A DNA stretch of 64,000 nucleotides from Flavobacteriaceae bacterium (GTDB taxonomy: Bacteria > Bacteroidota > Bacteroidia > Flavobacteriales > Weeksellaceae): contig PTET01000001.1 in assembly GCA_004359435.1 (NCBI GenBank), positions 270,307-334,306 of the forward strand, given 5' to 3'. A program made the position numbers and the translations under genes. The notes below the pieces were generated by a model. The model saw only the letters and a program-made list of their open reading frames with translations, ran no database searches and was not told where the DNA came from. Of this stretch, positions 33,467-42,716 are shown in pieces. The number at the start of each line of letters is the position of its first letter. Position 1 is the first letter of the stretch.

Positions 33467-34582
33467 TTAAACAAAACAGGTTTGTATCACCTCACAAACT
33501 CTTTTCAAATCTTCTTCTGATAAGTTCGAGCCACTGGGAAGACAGAGTCCTTTTTCAAACAATTCTTCAGAAACACCCTCACCATAAAAAGACACACCTT
33601 CAAAAATCGGTTGCAAATGCATGGGTTTCCATAGGGGTCTAGACTCTATGTTTTCTGCTTCTAGGGCCAAACGGATTTGTTCTCGTTTTTCAAAAGAAGG
33701 GGTAAGGATGGTGGTGAGCCAGCGGTTGGAATACATGTTTTCTTTTTCTTCAACAAACTCTATAGGAAGTTCTTTTAGGGCAGATTTGTAGTGGTCGAAG
33801 TTTTTTCTTCTAAGGGCTATGTGTTTGTCCAAAACTTCCATTTGTCCTCTTCCAATTCCAGCGGTAATGTTGCTCATTCTGTAATTGAATCCAATATGGC
33901 TGTGTTGGTAGTGTGGAGCTTCATCCCTTGCCTGTGTCGCCAAAAAAGTGGCTTTTTGGATAAGCGTTGGATCTTTGGAAACCATGGCTCCACCCCCAGA
34001 GGTGGTGATAATTTTGTTTCCGTTGAAAGAATAAATCCCCATAAGTCCAAATATTCCTAGTTTTTGTCCCCTGTAGGAAGAACCAAGGGCTTCCGCTGCA
34101 TCTTCAATGAGTGGAATTTGGTGTTTTTCGCATACAGAAAGAATCTCTTCCATTTTGGAGGGCATCCCATACAAATGCACCAAAATGACCGCTTTGGGTT
34201 TGTTTCCTTTCTGCATTCTATCCTCGATAGCCTTTTCAAGAGCAATGGGGCACATGTTCCAAGTTTCTCTTTCTGAATCCACAAAAATTGGGGTGGCATG
34301 TTGGTAACAAATCGGGTTGGCAGTTGCACAGAATGTAAAGGTGGAACAGATCACTTCATCTCCCTGTTTTACACCCAATAGAATGAGTGCCAGATGGATG
34401 GCTGCCGTACCAGAGCTCAAGACCGTGGCGGAAGAGACTTGGTTGTAGTTTTTCAAATCTTCTTCGAATCCATTTACATTGGGGCCAAGAGGAGCCACCC
34501 AGTTGGTGTCGTAAGCTTCTTGTACATATTTCATTTCACCACCGCCCATGTGCGGGGATGAAAGCCAGATTTTTTCTTTCAT
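33467..34582 (-). CDS. DegT/DnrJ/EryC1 sugar aminotransferase (PglE-like)
   Basis: A 371-residue PLP enzyme that would aminate the 4-keto sugar made by the PglF-like dehydratase. VLSSGTAAIHLALILLGV binds PLP phosphate, LIEDAAEALGSSY contributes the cofactor Asp, and the Schiff-base lysine is visible in YSFNGNKIITTSGGG. The start at 34582 is chosen because its ATG overlaps the stop of the upstream transferase gene as ATGA. In this operon it is grouped with PglC-like and PglD-like genes, the bacillosamine set. Confidence 0.9.
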   Translation of the reverse strand: MKEKIWLSSPHMGGGEMKYVQEAYDTNWVAPLGPNVNGFEEDLKNYNQVSSATVLSSGTAAIHLALILLGVKQGDEVICSTFTFCATANPICYQHATPIFVDSERETWNMCPIALEKAIEDRMQKGNKPKAVILVHLYGMPSKMEEILSVCEKHQIPLIEDAAEALGSSYRGQKLGIFGLMGIYSFNGNKIITTSGGGAMVSKDPTLIQKATFLATQARDEAPHYQHSHIGFNYRMSNITAGIGRGQMEVLDKHIALRRKNFDHYKSALKELPIEFVEEKENMYSNRWLTTILTPSFEKREQIRLALEAENIESRPLWKPMHLQPIFEGVSFYGEGVSEELFEKGLCLPSGSNLSEEDLKRVCEVIQTCFV

Positions 34583-35124
34583 CTGATAAATATAGTTTTT
34601 AATATGATTATGCAATCCAAAATCAGGGATTGATTATAATAATAATCCAGATTCATTCTCACTTTATCTGGAAAAATGATTTGGTCGTTGTACTGTTTGG
34701 GATTTGATTCTTTGGCCAAAATTTGTTCTTCTTTTCTGTATTTGATGGCAGCCAGACTGGTTAGACCAGGCTTCAATTCTAATATATTTCTATCTTCTCC
34801 TTCCAGTTTGTCATAATATCCGCCAATGTCTGGTCTGGGACCTACAAAAGACATTTCACCTTTTAGGATGTTAAATAGCTGCGGAAGTTCATCCAACTTG
34901 CTTTGGCGAAGAAAAGTTCCGATTTTTGTCGGAACCTTTGTCTCTGGAGCGATGGTTCTAATTTTGTAAATCAAAAAGGGTTTTCCAAATTGGCCTATTC
35001 TTTTTTGGGTGAAAAACCCGATTTTTCGGGTGTCTAAAGAACTTACAAGCAGCAACAACAAAATTACAAAACACGCTGGAACCAGCAAAATGAGGGCTAG
35101 GGTATAGTCAAAGAGGGTTTTCAT
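34579..35124 (-). CDS. Initiating sugar-phosphate transferase, copy 1 (PglC-like)
   Basis: A 181-residue monotopic phosphoglycosyl transferase that moves a sugar-1-phosphate onto undecaprenyl phosphate to begin glycan assembly. One N-terminal reentrant helix (about residues 5-28) is followed by KIGFFTQKRIGQFGKPFLIYK, KLDELPQLFNILKGEMSFVGPRP with the catalytic Asp-Glu pair, and LKPGLTSLAAI. It has the short, single-domain form. It overlaps both neighbours by four bases (ATGA), a tightly coupled set with PglD-like and PglE-like genes. A second transferase of the same class follows the PglD gene upstream. Confidence 0.88.
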   Translation of the reverse strand: MKTLFDYTLALILLVPACFVILLLLLVSSLDTRKIGFFTQKRIGQFGKPFLIYKIRTIAPETKVPTKIGTFLRQSKLDELPQLFNILKGEMSFVGPRPDIGGYYDKLEGEDRNILELKPGLTSLAAIKYRKEEQILAKESNPKQYNDQIIFPDKVRMNLDYYYNQSLILDCIIILKTIFIR

Positions 35125-35753
35125 TCAATTTCATTGTACTTGATTATTTTCCCTGGATTCCCAACCACAACTGCAAAATCTGGAACATCTCTTATCACCA
35201 CTGCCCCTGCACCTATGGTTGCCCATTTCCCTATTTTGATTCCTTGTAAAATTGTCGAACCTGTACCCAAATAATTTCCAACCTCCAAAGTTGTTTCTCC
35301 TGATACATTTACTCCAGGCATAATAGAACAATAGTCTTTAATTACACAATCATGACCTATAGTAGAATTTAGATTGACAATTGCAAAGTCATCAATTTTG
35401 ATATTTGTAGTTAAACTTACTCCTTTACATATAATATTTCCAACGCCTAGGGAAATCTGATTGTTTTGAATTTCTACATTTGGATGAATCAAATTTGGAA
35501 ATGAAGATTTCTCGAAAGTATTATTAAAAATAATTCTTTTCTTAGTTGTAGGATTTCCAATAGCCAATACCAGTCTGAGATTAGGACTATGTTTTTTTAT
35601 ATCTGTAATTTTGCCTATCACATTTTCCACTAAAGTATTGTCATCAAAAAAGCCAATAAAATTATATTGGTTTTTATTTTGGTTTATAGCTGTAATCAGA
35701 GACAATACTTCTTGCCCAAAACCACCAGCGCCAATAATTGCAATATCTTCCAT
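35121..35753 (-). CDS. PglD/NeuD-like sugar O/N-acetyltransferase
   Basis: A 210-residue protein with an N-terminal Rossmann-like UDP-sugar binding domain (IIGAGGFGQEVLSLI) and a C-terminal left-handed beta-helix of hexapeptide repeats (about residues 90-195), with the catalytic histidine in TIGHDCVIKDYCSI. It would acetylate the amino group installed by the PglE-like enzyme using acetyl-CoA. The A+T content is visibly higher than in the adjacent PglC gene. It overlaps that gene by 4 bp. Confidence 0.88.
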   Translation of the reverse strand: MEDIAIIGAGGFGQEVLSLITAINQNKNQYNFIGFFDDNTLVENVIGKITDIKKHSPNLRLVLAIGNPTTKKRIIFNNTFEKSSFPNLIHPNVEIQNNQISLGVGNIICKGVSLTTNIKIDDFAIVNLNSTIGHDCVIKDYCSIMPGVNVSGETTLEVGNYLGTGSTILQGIKIGKWATIGAGAVVIRDVPDFAVVVGNPGKIIKYNEIE

Positions 35754-35755
35754 AC

Positions 35756-36358
35756 CTATTCTCCAGTGAATTTTTCCATTGTCTTGCTTGTATTTGAAGA
35801 AATGCCTTCTGATACAAATACTTTTTTGACAGTTAAGATAAGAATTTTGACATCCAATAAAAAACTGCAGTTTTTAACATACCAAACATCATATTCAAAT
35901 TTCTCCTTCCATGAGATGGCATTTCTTCCATTTACTTGAGCCCAGCCAGTAATACCCGGTTTTACATCGTGCCTTTTGGCTTGTTCTTTGGTGTACAAAG
36001 GCAGATATTCTGGAAGCAGAGGTCTTGGACCTATTAAACTCATATCTCCTTTGAGTACATTGATGAGCTGGGGAATTTCATCCAGAGAAGTTTTTCGAAC
36101 AAAACCGCCTACTTTGGTAAGCCTTTTTTCGTCTGGAAGCAGATTTCCGTTTTCATCTTTGTTGTCGTTCATGGTTTTGAACTTGATGATTTCAAAAATT
36201 TTTCCATTTTTCCCAGGTCTTTTTTGAAAAAATAGGGGCGTTCCTTTGTTGGAGAGGGCAAGAAAGAAAAAAACCAACAAAAAAATGGGGAAAAGAATAA
36301 TGCACCCTAAGAGGGAACCCACAAAGTCTATACAGGGTTTGATAAGTTTAGGATACAT
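35756..36358 (-). CDS. Initiating sugar-phosphate transferase, copy 2
   Basis: A 200-residue PglC/WbaP-core phosphoglycosyl transferase: a membrane helix (about residues 10-33), PLFFQKRPGKNGKIFEIIKF, the catalytic segment TSLDEIPQLINVLKGDMSLI followed by GPRPLLPEY, and VKPGITGWAQVNGRN. The motif is more canonical than in copy 1. It overlaps the glycosyltransferase gene upstream by 11 bp and ends 2 bp before the PglD-like gene. Two enzymes of this class in one locus suggest two glycans, or different donors. Confidence 0.9.
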   Translation of the reverse strand: MYPKLIKPCIDFVGSLLGCIILFPIFLLVFFFLALSNKGTPLFFQKRPGKNGKIFEIIKFKTMNDNKDENGNLLPDEKRLTKVGGFVRKTSLDEIPQLINVLKGDMSLIGPRPLLPEYLPLYTKEQAKRHDVKPGITGWAQVNGRNAISWKEKFEYDVWYVKNCSFLLDVKILILTVKKVFVSEGISSNTSKTMEKFTGE

Positions 36359-37601
36359 AGTTTGTTTTTTGCATTAACTCTTGCATGTATTTCTCTGCCA
36401 ATACTACTCTATCAAAATGAATTTTAGCATAATTGTATCCGTTTTCACCCATCGATTTTAATTCTTCTTTTGGTAAATTCATGAGTTTTTTTACAGCCAT
36501 TGAAATTTCACTAATGTTTTCTGGTTCTGCATATAAACCACAATTTGCCTTCTCTATGAGGTCTCTAGATACACCGTCTATCGCTAATAAAATAGGAATT
36601 TTACAGGACATATAATCAAAAGTCTTGTTAGAGTAGATGGTTTTGAAAGTGTCCACCTTTTTTAAAATGGAAACACCAACATCTGATGATAAAATATACT
36701 TAAAAACTTCTTGTTTTGAAACTGAGTTTCTAAATATAACATTTTTTAAATTTCTTTTTTTTGCCTCTGACACAAGAAATTCTTTTTGCATTCCATCACC
36801 AATAAGTTGGAAAATCACATTTGTGTTTTTAAGCTCTTCTGCCACCAATATTAATTGAAATAAATCGTTCGCTAGTCCATGTGCTCCAACATAAGTAATA
36901 ACAAATTTGTCTGAGAAACCTAATTCCTTTTTGAATTCCATAGCATTAAAATTTGAAGACAATTTTTCTGCCAGACTAAAATCTGATGCATTGGGTATCA
37001 TGATGATTTTTTCTGAGGGAACTTTTTTTTCAGTAATAAGTTTGTCTCTAAAAGCAGGTGTCAAGGTGTTGATGAGAACAGCTTTTTTATACATAAAGGC
37101 CTCGAACCAATATGCAAATTTTATGAGAAATTTGTTCTGTAAAACACCATTATCTATAGCTGATTCTGGCCACAGATCTCTTATTTCAAATACAAATGGA
37201 ATACTTTTTACTTTTGACAAAATATAAGCTGTTATTCCAACAAATAGAGGAGGAGAGGTAACCAAAATGATATCGAATTTTTTATTGGTCTTAAAAATCC
37301 CAGTGAATAGACTAGAAAAGACAAATGAAAAATATCCCCAAAGTCTTCCTATAAAATTAACATTATAACTTTCTGAAACGTGTGATCTTAGGACATGAAC
37401 TCCTGGATAAAAATCTTTATCAAAAAAGGTGTATTTCCCTTTGTATCTATCTAACTTTTTTCCTGTAGAGTAATGTACCATTCCAGATAATACAGTAACA
37501 GTATGACCCTGTCTTGACCATTCTTGACTCATTTCGTTAAATCTAGAACCGCCTCCATCACCTTTCTCCAAAAAATATTGATGTATTAGAAGAATATTCA
37601 T
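36348..37601 (-). CDS. Glycosyltransferase family 4 (WbuB-like)
   Basis: A 417-residue GT-B fold transferase with an N-terminal Rossmann domain starting ILLIHQYFLEKGDGGGSRF and the C-terminal donor site around VSILKKVDTFKTIYSNKTFD, as in WbuB-type enzymes that add FucNAc, QuiNAc or related sugars to lipid-linked intermediates. FVFEIRDLWPESAIDNG is a strong group motif. It lies between the O-antigen polymerase (4-bp overlap) and the second initiating transferase, so it likely adds the second sugar of the repeat unit. Confidence 0.85.
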   Translation of the reverse strand: MNILLIHQYFLEKGDGGGSRFNEMSQEWSRQGHTVTVLSGMVHYSTGKKLDRYKGKYTFFDKDFYPGVHVLRSHVSESYNVNFIGRLWGYFSFVFSSLFTGIFKTNKKFDIILVTSPPLFVGITAYILSKVKSIPFVFEIRDLWPESAIDNGVLQNKFLIKFAYWFEAFMYKKAVLINTLTPAFRDKLITEKKVPSEKIIMIPNASDFSLAEKLSSNFNAMEFKKELGFSDKFVITYVGAHGLANDLFQLILVAEELKNTNVIFQLIGDGMQKEFLVSEAKKRNLKNVIFRNSVSKQEVFKYILSSDVGVSILKKVDTFKTIYSNKTFDYMSCKIPILLAIDGVSRDLIEKANCGLYAEPENISEISMAVKKLMNLPKEELKSMGENGYNYAKIHFDRVVLAEKYMQELMQKTNYVS

Positions 37602-38767
37602 CTTTTTATCTTTTTTACATTTGTTGTGATGCCATTATTGTGAAGACAAAAGCTGATAAAGATCCAAAATTCAGGTCTAAGCCAAAATGAAGAGCTGACT
37701 ATAAGCCTACCCATTGACGTTACAAAAAAAATCAAGAATATAATTTTGAAATTGTTGTCGGAACTTCTAAGAGCTTTAAATATGTTTTTAATCAAGAAAA
37801 AGACAAAAAAGAAAAGTCCAAATATACCAAATGAAACCACTATGTCTAGAAATATATTATGATAATATGATGCTCCTGTATCTATCATTGATACATTTAG
37901 AGGAGAACCCAGAATAGGGGATTCTTTAAAACGTGAAATCGCTGTTTCGTAAATTTTATCTCTACCAGAAGAAGTAGATGCAAGTGAGTTTCCTAAAACC
38001 AAATTCGCGTATTTTGTTAATGCATATGAAGAGTAACCATATCTGGCTAATGTGGTAATTGTAAAAAGTATAATGGATTTAATATTTAAAAAAAGGGTAA
38101 CAATACAAATGAGTATGAAAAATTTAGTAGATGGTTTAATTCTTGATACAATGAAAATATAAAAAAACATAAAAATCAAAAGGGTCAATGTTGCACCACG
38201 AGCTCCAAAAACAAACAGTTCGATAAAAGACAAGGCGAATAATATCCAAGCACTTTTTCTTCTTTTTTTATCAAAGATATAAGCGAAAGAAAAGAAAACA
38301 GTTGGCAAAAGGGAGTATCCAAACCTCATATAATTTATTTCATCTCCGTAGATGGGTGTGAGAGGCAAAAAACAGATTAACAGGAAGTTTATCCATGCCA
38401 ACTTATATCCATATAACAGAAAATCAGGATAAGAAAACTTTATTGAACCAATAATAATCGCTGAAATTCCTATCGAAATATAGGACTGTAACAATTCTAA
38501 GGCAACCGAATATCCACTTTTGTCATATTCCTCAAAGGGTAATTTTAAGAGCAAAAGCATAAGAGGTAAGATGATAATTACAACTAGTTTCGGCGTGATA
38601 GAAATACGTTTGGTTAGAAAACAGTAACCCAATAAGAGTGATGTGAATGCAACAATGGCGTATTGTCCTCTAAAAAGTATAGTGAAAGGAAGCAAAAATC
38701 CATACTGAAAAAAATACAAGATTAAGATAAGTGCATTGCTTTTCCTATATTCAGTTGGGTTTAACAT
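37598..38767 (-). CDS. O-antigen polymerase (Wzy-like)
   Basis: A 389-residue polytopic membrane protein with about ten to twelve predicted helices and one longer periplasmic loop (about residues 230-300) containing ALTKYANLVLGNSLASTSSG, then RDKIYETAI; the loop ends YYHNIFLDIVVSFG, matching the polymerase pattern in which an Arg, and a following H-N-x-x-L block, face the periplasm. It would link lipid-borne repeat units. Wzy proteins are highly variable and named mainly by topology and context. Confidence 0.75.
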   Translation of the reverse strand: MLNPTEYRKSNALILILYFFQYGFLLPFTILFRGQYAIVAFTSLLLGYCFLTKRISITPKLVVIIILPLMLLLLKLPFEEYDKSGYSVALELLQSYISIGISAIIIGSIKFSYPDFLLYGYKLAWINFLLICFLPLTPIYGDEINYMRFGYSLLPTVFFSFAYIFDKKRRKSAWILFALSFIELFVFGARGATLTLLIFMFFYIFIVSRIKPSTKFFILICIVTLFLNIKSIILFTITTLARYGYSSYALTKYANLVLGNSLASTSSGRDKIYETAISRFKESPILGSPLNVSMIDTGASYYHNIFLDIVVSFGIFGLFFFVFFLIKNIFKALRSSDNNFKIIFLIFFVTSMGRLIVSSSFWLRPEFWIFISFCLHNNGITTNVKKIKR

Positions 38768-38793
38768 GGTTATTTTTTAAATTGATTTCATTT

Positions 38794-39705
38794 TTAGTCC
38801 CCTATAAAATATGTTTCGAAAGAATTTTGTTCGATATAATCTAGCCAACACAATAATTCATTTGCAAATACAGTATTTGTGTTTAAAGTTTGGATTGATG
38901 TTAATTTTAAAAAACGTTTCAAAGGGCTTTCTAATAATATGAATTTCAGACTTTTGTAAAATTGATTATCATGGGTTTCTCTAATTAGTCTATTCTGATA
39001 AATAGAAAAGCTGTGAAAATTTATATTAATATAGTCTAATTTATTGATGTAATTTTCAACTGTAGATAATTTAAAAAAATCAGGAGATAGGTTTACCAAT
39101 TCTTCTTTGCCTTTTATAGACCTAATCTTAATTGATGTAACTGGATATTCTTTTATCCCATTTTTTGTTTGGTAGACATTGTTCTTTTCAATTTCTCCAG
39201 TTACAAGGTTGATGGTTGGTTTTTCTTCTTTTTGTAAGATTGAACTGTTTTTGTAACCTGATTCAAACAATGAGTCATAATAGAACTCGTTTACACTAAA
39301 ACCTCCAGGCCTGAATGAATTGACATGAATATTTTGGGACTGAAAAAAGTCTTTTGCATAGACCAACAATTCTTTTTGTTTGTTCAAATCATATTTGTTG
39401 AATTCATCGTATTTGGTCTCAAAACTAACGGGTAAATTCAAAGCATGAAGATGTGGTTCAATTTTGATGTTTTCATAGGATTTCAAACTATGCAACAACC
39501 ATTTGATGAATTCTAAATAGATTGATTGATCAATTTCATTTTGTTTGGAAGAAAGACTAATGAAAAATGTTCCTTTTAATTGCCTTTTTCTCATTTCTTC
39601 TGCAATAAACATAGATGCCAAATATACGCCTGTAAGGTAATTCGAGTCCTTGCTAATACCAGAAACAATGGTTTCTATATCAAAGGTTAAGTAAATTTTT
39701 TTCAT
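38794..39705 (-). CDS. Polysaccharide deacetylase-like (NodB-fold) protein
   Basis: A 303-residue protein with a divergent NodB-like layout: LTFDIETI near the N-terminus for the catalytic/metal acids, IEPHLHALNLP for the metal histidines, and NSFRPGGFSVNE for the Arg-x-Gly motif. NINFHSFSI supplies the late histidine. There is no signal peptide, so it would act in the cytoplasm, unlike exported chitin or peptidoglycan deacetylases. Its start overlaps the end of the upstream FemAB-like gene by four bases. The possible role is sugar deacetylation within the glycan repeat; no direct evidence for substrate. Confidence 0.65.
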   Translation of the reverse strand: MKKIYLTFDIETIVSGISKDSNYLTGVYLASMFIAEEMRKRQLKGTFFISLSSKQNEIDQSIYLEFIKWLLHSLKSYENIKIEPHLHALNLPVSFETKYDEFNKYDLNKQKELLVYAKDFFQSQNIHVNSFRPGGFSVNEFYYDSLFESGYKNSSILQKEEKPTINLVTGEIEKNNVYQTKNGIKEYPVTSIKIRSIKGKEELVNLSPDFFKLSTVENYINKLDYININFHSFSIYQNRLIRETHDNQFYKSLKFILLESPLKRFLKLTSIQTLNTNTVFANELLCWLDYIEQNSFETYFIGD

Positions 39706-40757
39706 TTCAAAAATTTTTGCTTTAATGCGATGATTTTAGATAAATATTTCTTTAGAACTGGAAATAGATTTTGAAATAGAAAATATCTAATATTAGAATG
39801 CTTAAAATGAATTGTAATATAGGGCTCAGTAAGAGTTGGGTTAAACATTCTCTTGAATCTTTGTACTTCTTCTGGACCACCATAAGAAATATCATAATAT
39901 TGTAATCCTAACTTTGATGCCAATACCATGCTCTCCGTCTGTAGGAAATATCCAGTTAATAAATCTGGTTTATTTCTTAATACCCCACCCATGGTATAAT
40001 GTAAAGTGTTTTGAGATTTTTCTAACAATACAGCTCCCTGTAATTTCTCCTCATACCATGCGGTTAATAGATATGCATTTTCTTTTTTTGTACTATAGAT
40101 AATAAAATCATTCATTTCTTTCCAAGACCTTACTTGATAACCCTTTTCTTTTGCGTTTCTCTCAATGCAGGAATATGCGGATTTCAATTCATCTTCAGTT
40201 TTTGCTAATTTGGACGTCAATCCCTTTCGATAAGATGCTCTAGAATCTCTTCTTCCATTAGAAGAAAAAGTGTTTATCAATTTTTCTTTATCAAAAGTTG
40301 AATCATCAGGACACAATGAAATTATATTGTGATACTTTGCACAAGTAACGGGTGGAAAAATTGCCCCAGAAATATAATTTTCAGATATAGAAAATGTTTT
40401 GGATATGGTTAATTGTGAGGTAAATGCATTTAATTCTTTTGCTCTGGAATGAAATTTCTCTATGTATGCATTGAAATCTTTGTATTCAAATCTTTCAAAT
40501 TCTGGACTAATGCTTGGTCCATAAGAACAAACATAAATCTTTAGAAACGCCATCTTTACGATTATATTTGCAGACCCCATTAATATTTTCTCGTCCTGAT
40601 CATCCATATAAATCAAGAGCTCCCAATCCATTCCATATTTTCGATATGAATCTACCCTTCCAATAGATTGTAAAAACACACTTTCTTTGTCTGAGAAAAT
40701 AAATTCATCCCATTTGTTTAACCATTTTTGGTCTGATGTAACTATCCATCTTCTCAT
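39702..40757 (-). CDS. FemAB/GNAT-type aminoacyl- or acyl-transferase
   Basis: A 351-residue protein of the FemAB-like double-GNAT class. Motifs include NGRRDSRASYRKGLTSKLAK (nucleophile region of the first lobe), AWYEEKLQGAVLLEKSQNTL and LLTGYFLQTESMVLASKLGL, then YYDISYGGPEEVQRFKRMFN in the second lobe, a strong hallmark of the family. Members in polysaccharide clusters attach amino acids or other groups to a lipid-linked sugar. It overlaps the Wzx-like gene by four bases and the deacetylase-like gene by four bases. Confidence 0.78.
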   Translation of the reverse strand: MRRWIVTSDQKWLNKWDEFIFSDKESVFLQSIGRVDSYRKYGMDWELLIYMDDQDEKILMGSANIIVKMAFLKIYVCSYGPSISPEFERFEYKDFNAYIEKFHSRAKELNAFTSQLTISKTFSISENYISGAIFPPVTCAKYHNIISLCPDDSTFDKEKLINTFSSNGRRDSRASYRKGLTSKLAKTEDELKSAYSCIERNAKEKGYQVRSWKEMNDFIIYSTKKENAYLLTAWYEEKLQGAVLLEKSQNTLHYTMGGVLRNKPDLLTGYFLQTESMVLASKLGLQYYDISYGGPEEVQRFKRMFNPTLTEPYITIHFKHSNIRYFLFQNLFPVLKKYLSKIIALKQKFLK

Positions 40758-42070
40758 TTAGGTGATTTTATTTTTAATATCTGAACGAAATCTACCTTTA
40801 AATATTTTTTCGAAAAATAGAGACAAAAATAGCAAGAAGCTAACAAAATTAGGCACCCTGTAATATATTTGATTGTATCGTTGTTTATTTTGTTGATTAA
40901 ACTTGTCGAAAAAATAAAAGATACTGCTACAATTGACAATTTCAAAAAAGTTGGGTTGAGTTGAATTTGATACATTTTTTTCACGGCAATAGACATAAGT
41001 GCCATATGAATTGCACCCATCAGAAATAAAGAATATCCAAGTCCAGTTAATCCAAAGTATTTATATAAAATCATTGTAAATAAAAATTCTAGAATTCTAT
41101 AAACAATAGAGATTATTGTATAAATCTTGAGGTTGTTCTTTGCAACTAATATCAAATCAATTTGATTTGAGCATATGGATATGAGAGTACCATAGATTCC
41201 AATTTTCACAAAATCAATGATTGGATAAAATTCTTTCGAATATAAAAAACGGATAATAATTGGCAACAAGAATAGAAACAGAACAATGAGTGGAAGAACA
41301 ATTAGCAAACTTACTATTGATTGTTGGTTTAGTTCTGATTGTAATTTTTTATTGTCTGAATTTATTGCAGAAATTCTTGGGAAATAATCTGTGGTTAGGG
41401 CATTTATAACTACACTAAAATAACCTACCATAATCATAGTTCCAGCATTGTAAAATCCTACCATTTTCAACCCCCCATGGTTGCTTAAATACGATGATAT
41501 GAGGAATGTTGAAAGTTGACTTAAAAATACCGTAAATGTTAGAGCCATCCCCATTTTAATCATCCCATTTCCTTTGTTGTATAATTCTTTTACATTAAAA
41601 TTAATTTTATGTGAAACCAGTTTTGAAGTAAAGTATTTTGAAAGAAGATAGGCACTCAAAGGTGTTATGATTAGAACAGGAATCACTCCATTTTGTTTAA
41701 ATATCAAATAAATTGGTACTGAAATTATAAGCCCCAAAACACCACCAAAAATATTTGATTTTGCCAATAGAGTTTGTTCTCGTATTCCTTTTAGTATTGC
41801 AGTTTGTCCTTCCCATAAGATTGTCAAAGACACTGCAAAAGACAATAACAAAAAATCATTGGTTCTGAAAGTGTTTCCGAATGCAAAAACACTCAGATAT
41901 TGAGATAAAACCAAGGAAAGAATAAATCCAATCAAAGAAGTGAAAACTGTAATACTTACCGTCAGGTTGATTGCATCTTCTAGTCTACTTTTATTTTGAG
42001 ACTCATTGGCTTCAGAAATTTCTCTTATTGAGCTTTGTGAAATCCCTAAACTGGCACCAGTTTTTAACAT
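40754..42070 (-). CDS. Wzx-like O-antigen flippase, N-terminus missing
   Basis: A polytopic MOP-superfamily protein, 438 residues, with about eleven predicted helices. Relatives begin with an amphipathic segment and a first helix. Here the frame opens inside what corresponds to the second helix (SSTIGMLKTGASLGISQSSI, upstream part without a start codon), so about 50 residues are missing. The available ATG lies within the 3' end of the upstream glycosyltransferase gene, which itself is truncated. Function as a flippase is doubtful unless the assembly is wrong. A second, complete flippase gene is at 58411. Confidence 0.7.
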   Translation of the reverse strand: MLKTGASLGISQSSIREISEANESQNKSRLEDAINLTVSITVFTSLIGFILSLVLSQYLSVFAFGNTFRTNDFLLLSFAVSLTILWEGQTAILKGIREQTLLAKSNIFGGVLGLIISVPIYLIFKQNGVIPVLIITPLSAYLLSKYFTSKLVSHKINFNVKELYNKGNGMIKMGMALTFTVFLSQLSTFLISSYLSNHGGLKMVGFYNAGTMIMVGYFSVVINALTTDYFPRISAINSDNKKLQSELNQQSIVSLLIVLPLIVLFLFLLPIIIRFLYSKEFYPIIDFVKIGIYGTLISICSNQIDLILVAKNNLKIYTIISIVYRILEFLFTMILYKYFGLTGLGYSLFLMGAIHMALMSIAVKKMYQIQLNPTFLKLSIVAVSFIFSTSLINKINNDTIKYITGCLILLASCYFCLYFSKKYLKVDFVQILKIKSPK

Positions 42071-42669
42071 ACCGATTGTCGATGACCCATGTCTACTTCA
42101 TCTGAATACATGAACAAATTTTCATCCTGCAATCCGACTTTTTCGTAAAATTCTCTTTTTGCCAGATTCATTCCTCCAGTAAGTGCCTGGCAATAGTTTG
42201 TTTCCTTCTGAATTGAATCAATTTTCTTGCCTTGATATTTGGGCAACATTATCAGTGAATCAGAAATTTTACACCCAAAGTCCTCAATTGTAATTTGGTC
42301 TTTGCTAATTATTATAGGAGCAATCATACCCAAATTATTATCGCTAAATAGAAAGTTATGCAATAAGGTAGAAGCTCCTTTCTCCAATCTTATGTCATTT
42401 CCTATCAGCATGATAGAATCTACGTCTTTATTTGAAAGTGCAAATCTTATTCCGTCGTTGTAGGCTCCAGTACAACCTCCATTTGTTGTTCTTTCAATGA
42501 TATGAGAGCTTGTGAAAGTTTCTTTAACTTTATTCAAATACGTTTCATCTGAATGATTATCTACAATAATGTGCATGTAAAACTCATCTTTATGTTCCAA
42601 ATAGTGAGAATACCATTCGTTGAACTTGTAGTCGTCATTGTAGGTGATACTTATTGCAGCTATTTTCAT
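42064..42669 (-). CDS. Glycosyltransferase family 2, C-terminus missing
   Basis: A 201-residue GT-A protein. AISITYNDDYKFNEWYSHYL begins the nucleotide-sugar fold, IIVDNHSDETY and TTNGGCTGAYNDGIRFAL match rhamnosyltransferase-like GT2 enzymes, MLIGNDI replaces DxD, and ENLFMYSDEVDMG is the acidic active-site block. Family members continue for about 60-90 residues after this block; here only HRQSVC follows before a stop, at the point where the Wzx sequence begins in another frame. It is probably non-functional or misassembled. Confidence 0.72.
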   Translation of the reverse strand: MKIAAISITYNDDYKFNEWYSHYLEHKDEFYMHIIVDNHSDETYLNKVKETFTSSHIIERTTNGGCTGAYNDGIRFALSNKDVDSIMLIGNDIRLEKGASTLLHNFLFSDNNLGMIAPIIISKDQITIEDFGCKISDSLIMLPKYQGKKIDSIQKETNYCQALTGGMNLAKREFYEKVGLQDENLFMYSDEVDMGHRQSVC

Positions 42670-42716
42670 TTCTGGTTAAACTTTGAAGTATAGAATTGTT
42701 TTTTAAATCAGGAGTA

